Below are positions 36,491-39,091 of a stretch of DNA of 39,091 bases, piece by piece. Source of the stretch: a virus. Numbering within the stretch: the stretch's first letter is position 1; the number at the start of each line of letters is the position of its first letter. A program made the translations under genes and the position numbers. The stretch covers positions 1-39,091 of the IMG/VR virus record IMGVR_UViG_3300042867_000366; one strand, given 5' to 3'. The notes beneath the pieces were generated by a model that ran no database searches, was not told the DNA's origin, and was given only the letters and a program-made list of their open reading frames with translations.

Positions 36491-36981
36491 TAGTTAAACG
36501 AATATAGCTTTACAGATGAAATACGAGTTACTTGTGTTCCTGTTCCTATGAATCGAACTCTAACATATAATACACGACCTCCACCATTATAGAATTGTGT
36601 AGAATATACATATTTACCACCGCCCGGTATGCTAGTCATTGTAAATTGAGCGGCAGTTGAAACACCTGTACATTGAAGTGTATCAGTATTTCGACCATCA
36701 GTACCTGAATTACCTGTTAAATTAAACCAAGTAGTTCCATCCATAGAACCTTCAAGAACTGCTTTAAAAGTTGATGTACCTGATACATTAACAGCAGTAA
36801 ATACCACTCTATAATTACCTGATACCAAACTATTTAAGGCAGGAGTTTTAAATGCAGTAGTAGTTCCTGCATTCAAAATACTATCCAATGAGGCAGTAGA
36901 TGCAGTCATTGTAATTTGCGCTTGTGTGTCGTTGCAACTGAAGAGCGCAGCCATCAGTAATATGATTCCTAATTTTTTCAT
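36490..36981 (-). CDS. Signal-peptide protein in the head module (163 aa)
   Basis: MKKLGIILLMAALFSCNDTQAQ is a signal sequence with a possible lipobox (LFSC) and a Bacteroidota-type AQ site 6 residues later. The mature part is a beta-sandwich (NYRVVFTAVNVSGTSTFKAVLEGSMDGTTW..LTG) related to the domain in the 662-aa fibre-like protein. It lies between capsid and connector genes, an odd place for an exported protein; it may decorate the capsid or the host surface. Function unknown. Confidence 0.65.
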   Translation of the reverse strand: MKKLGIILLMAALFSCNDTQAQITMTASTASLDSILNAGTTTAFKTPALNSLVSGNYRVVFTAVNVSGTSTFKAVLEGSMDGTTWFNLTGNSGTDGRNTDTLQCTGVSTAAQFTMTSIPGGGKYVYSTQFYNGGGRVLYVRVRFIGTGTQVTRISSVKLYSFN

Positions 36982-37206
36982 TTATTTGTTTTTTAAAGAG
37001 GCAAAACCTTTAGTAATTAAAATAGTAGCTATGTCGGATGACACCTTATATTCCTTATCCTTGACAAGTCCACCTAAACCTAATCCGATGATTGTTTGGT
37101 CTCCTTTTAAGATAGGTAGTTCGACAACCATAGGTTGCTCTTCAACGATAGGAGTATCTAATACATCCAATTCTTCTATTACTTTATTTACTTTAGATTT
37201 TGCCAT
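36982..37206 (-). CDS. Small head protein (74 aa)
   Basis: N-terminal charged half (KVNKVIEELDVLDTPIVEEQPMVVEL), then GDQTIIGLGLGGLVKDKEYKVSSDIATILITKGFASL. Small proteins ending in a similar V..I...LI.KG.A motif occur after major capsid genes and may be capsid decoration or head-closure factors. Lies right after the capsid gene with 11 nt between. Confidence 0.65.
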   Translation of the reverse strand: MAKSKVNKVIEELDVLDTPIVEEQPMVVELPILKGDQTIIGLGLGGLVKDKEYKVSSDIATILITKGFASLKNK

Positions 37207-37217
37207 TGTTATTTAAT

Positions 37218-38549
37218 TTATGCTAATGCTACTGAAGTTAAAGCTGCGATAGCTGTTGCGAAATCACCTTTTACCAAACATCCTGTATCGTTAGCAGATG
37301 CAAACTGAACAAGACGTGCCTCAACGATAAGTGTCATCAAGTTATTGATTGGATCATCACCTGATGGAGTTAAACGGATGTTTAAACTTTCTCTGAACAA
37401 TACATTCAACACTTTCATATCACCACCAATGAAACTACCTGCGGTAACGGCAGGAGTAGCAATTACATTCATACCTGCAACAACCAAGTTACGACCTGTA
37501 CCACCAATAGACCAATCCATATAATCTTTGTACAATGGTTCGCCTGTTGTTGATTTCAATCCGAAGATTTTGTTCAATGTATCAGGGTGAACAAAAATTG
37601 CGTTAGGCGCACCAAAAGCTAAATCAACTTGATTTGCAATTGCGTGAATAACATCAATTTCGTTAGCGTAAGCAATAGTATTAGCTAAGTTACCTGCGGC
37701 AAATGTAGTTGCCCATTCGTTAGCACCTTTAAGAGCAGGTGCTACACCTGTACCTGAAAATAATTGAGTTTCAATAGCTACGTTAACACGCTTCAACATT
37801 GAGTTTTGGATAAAACTTGTCAATTGTGGCAAGTCAGCCAACATCTCCGTAGAAATTTTAGAGTAAACGGCAATCTTTTGAACTGGCTGAGTTTTCTCAA
37901 CATACAATACAGAGATTTGAGTTTTTGCTGCTGCTTCTGAAATCATTACAGGAGTACCATCTGCACCAGTTTCTTCAATCCACAATGCAAAACGATTGTT
38001 GATAGTTCCAGTAGTAACGGCTTGTAAATACTTTTCAGTACGAAGTCTAATAGGACTAATTACACCTGTATTTTGCGTAAGTGTATTTTCAGTAGCACCT
38101 GCAATAATAGTTAATTCTTCCGTGATGTTAACTACTGCCTTAACTTCAAACTCTAAATCTTGACCTTTACGAAGACCACCTTGTGAACGTACTTGTTCAA
38201 GCGTAGATGATTGAGCATCAAATGTTGCCTTCAATGCTTCGTTAAAAGTAGTAGGTTCTGCGTTAGGAACTAACTTACTTGCTTCAATACGGCTAATAGC
38301 CAATCCTTGCGCTTGTAATGTCTTAGCCATAGCTTTGATAGTCTCTTGCTCTTTAAGTTGCGCAAGGGCATCTTCTAAGGCTTTAGCGGTAGCTTCTTCG
38401 TTCTCCGAAGTTTGTTTAGCTAATGCTGAATCAATTTGAGACTTTACTGTTCTCATCAGGGTCTTTTCAGTTTCAGGCAAATCTTTAATGCTTTCTTCAA
38501 ACTGGGCTAGTATAGCAGCGTCTTGTGCTGCCTTTTCTACTTTTGTCAT
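37218..38549 (-). CDS. Major capsid protein (HK97 fold)
   Basis: 443 aa. Residues 1-105 form a coiled, Ala/Glu/Lys/Gln-rich delta domain that should act as an internal scaffold and be removed by the protease. The remainder has the HK97-type order: N-arm, SKISTEMLADLPQLTSFIQNSMLKRVNVAIETQLFSGTG (spine helix), then FVHPDTLNKIFGLKSTTGEPLYKDY and GMNVIATPAVTAGSFIGGDM, ending with a P-domain strand. The gene lies 1 nt beyond the protease stop, as in HK97-like phages. Confidence 0.9.
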   Translation of the reverse strand: MTKVEKAAQDAAILAQFEESIKDLPETEKTLMRTVKSQIDSALAKQTSENEEATAKALEDALAQLKEQETIKAMAKTLQAQGLAISRIEASKLVPNAEPTTFNEALKATFDAQSSTLEQVRSQGGLRKGQDLEFEVKAVVNITEELTIIAGATENTLTQNTGVISPIRLRTEKYLQAVTTGTINNRFALWIEETGADGTPVMISEAAAKTQISVLYVEKTQPVQKIAVYSKISTEMLADLPQLTSFIQNSMLKRVNVAIETQLFSGTGVAPALKGANEWATTFAAGNLANTIAYANEIDVIHAIANQVDLAFGAPNAIFVHPDTLNKIFGLKSTTGEPLYKDYMDWSIGGTGRNLVVAGMNVIATPAVTAGSFIGGDMKVLNVLFRESLNIRLTPSGDDPINNLMTLIVEARLVQFASANDTGCLVKGDFATAIAALTSVALA

Positions 38550-38550
38550 T

Positions 38551-39091
38551 TTAAATGAATTTAATTTTTGAATAATCTTTGTTTCGTTCCGTTTGAGTGA
38601 CCGTAGTCGGCTCTATAATAGTCTGAGTGACTTTAGTCGGCTCAGTATATATTCGTGTTGCATCGTTACTACCACCTGCAATAACCATACTTCCTTCCTT
38701 GTGTATCTTCAACTCTTCTACACCAAAGAAGTATCCTTGTTCCTTTACTACATCAGCATTGGCAATCTCGCCTATGCGACTATCGTAGTACCTCTTGTTC
38801 TCTGCATACATCTTATCCATTGAATCTATACCCATCTGCACCTTAACGTACTGCATACGGATACTATTCTCTAACTCTGGATCGGATTCAATCATATCTA
38901 ACGCTAACTGATTCGTAATCTTAGCCTTATCTATGGCAAAGACTAACGCTTCCGTCTGCCCATCATACTCCTTACCTACGATAGACCAATCAACAGGTTC
39001 AACCATCATCTCTACGTTCTTCTTCGATGCAATGATGCCTGATAGTGATAGGTTATGGTCGGCACAATAGTAAACCTTACCTTGTTGTTCC
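38551..39091 (-). CDS. Prohead serine protease, C-terminal part (gene starts at 414 across the junction)
   Basis: Completes the 275-aa protease begun at 414 on the left. The frame from 39009 alone would start at an internal Met; that ATG is within the terminal repeat and is not the real start. Here the domain holds EEL..HKEGSMVIAGGSNDATRI with S230 as the candidate nucleophile, matching the end of HK97 prohead proteases (.E.SlV...aNpdA). The C-terminal tail is polar with two TEPT.VTQT repeats. The capsid gene follows 1 nt downstream. Confidence 0.83.
   Translation of the reverse strand, partial: EQQGKVYYCADHNLSLSGIIASKKNVEMMVEPVDWSIVGKEYDGQTEALVFAIDKAKITNQLALDMIESDPELENSIRMQYVKVQMGIDSMDKMYAENKRYYDSRIGEIANADVVKEQGYFFGVEELKIHKEGSMVIAGGSNDATRIYTEPTKVTQTIIEPTTVTQTERNKDYSKIKFI
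38965..39091. repeat. Terminal direct repeat, right copy
   Basis: Identical to 1..127. Remove one copy to obtain the 38964-bp unit genome. Confidence 0.95.

Noticed and set aside
38551-39009. Complete 152-aa gene at the right end
   Set aside because: It is the C-terminal part of the 275-aa protease whose start is at 414.

Overview
The window is the complete unit genome of a tailed phage (siphovirus-like gene order), opened inside a gene. The first 127 bases recur exactly as the last 127 (1..127 = 38965..39091), so the molecule is circular or circularly permuted, with a unit length of 38964 bp. The capsid protease gene is split across the ends. The host is very probably a member of Bacteroidota. 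Promoters follow the TAnnTTTG pattern of that phylum, starts are preceded by A-rich leaders rather than Shine-Dalgarno sequences, signal peptides end in the AQ style of the phylum, and families such as DUF3127 are present. No integrase, tRNA, CRISPR array or reverse transcriptase was seen.

All but one of the genes are on the minus strand, so the map is best read from high to low coordinates and around the circle. Packaging and structure: small terminase (5276), an AT-rich structured spacer, large terminase (4540), two small ORFs, portal (1908), prohead protease (414, continuing at 39091), major capsid protein, neck and connector proteins, tail terminator-like protein, tail tube protein, small tail ORFs, a chaperone-position protein, tape measure, two large distal tail proteins, fibre-like proteins (two with Sec signal peptides), then lysis (holin-like ORFs, GH24 lysozyme) and a metallophosphoesterase. 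A hairpin at 19531..19556 closes this late block.

Replication and early genes: a strong Bacteroidota promoter at 19351..19383 drives small unknown genes. These are followed by a Rad52-like annealase and a PDDEXK exonuclease, then a stretch of small genes set between cassette-like palindromic elements (13.7-15.9 kb). That stretch includes a protein with a DnaA domain IV signature. Next come a free-standing HNH gene, a DUF3127 OB-fold protein and a PrimPol-DUF3987 primase/helicase. Directly after the primase lies a probable replication origin: 11 copies of TGCGACAT in both orientations beside a perfect DnaA box (10136..10421). A VRR-NUC-like nuclease and small accessory genes end at two short-repeat arrays and a hairpin near 7.8 kb. 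The only plus-strand gene (7358..7570) faces this block. A further minus-strand block of small genes (7171 to 5494) ends at a classic terminator (5444..5469).

Three observations stand out. (1) The large terminase carries an intein that splits its third nuclease motif. The intein has no in-frame endonuclease; a complete HNH homing endonuclease with zinc ribbon is instead encoded in the -1 frame, nested within the intein, and both frames stay open for about 550 nt. (2) The 13.7-15.9 kb genes are bounded by complementary GTTAGG.../...CCTAAC ends and bulged hairpins, with compensating differences between copies, much like integron cassettes with attC sites, although no integrase is present. (3) An iteron/DnaA-box origin occurs in the same genome as a phage-encoded DnaA domain IV-like protein.
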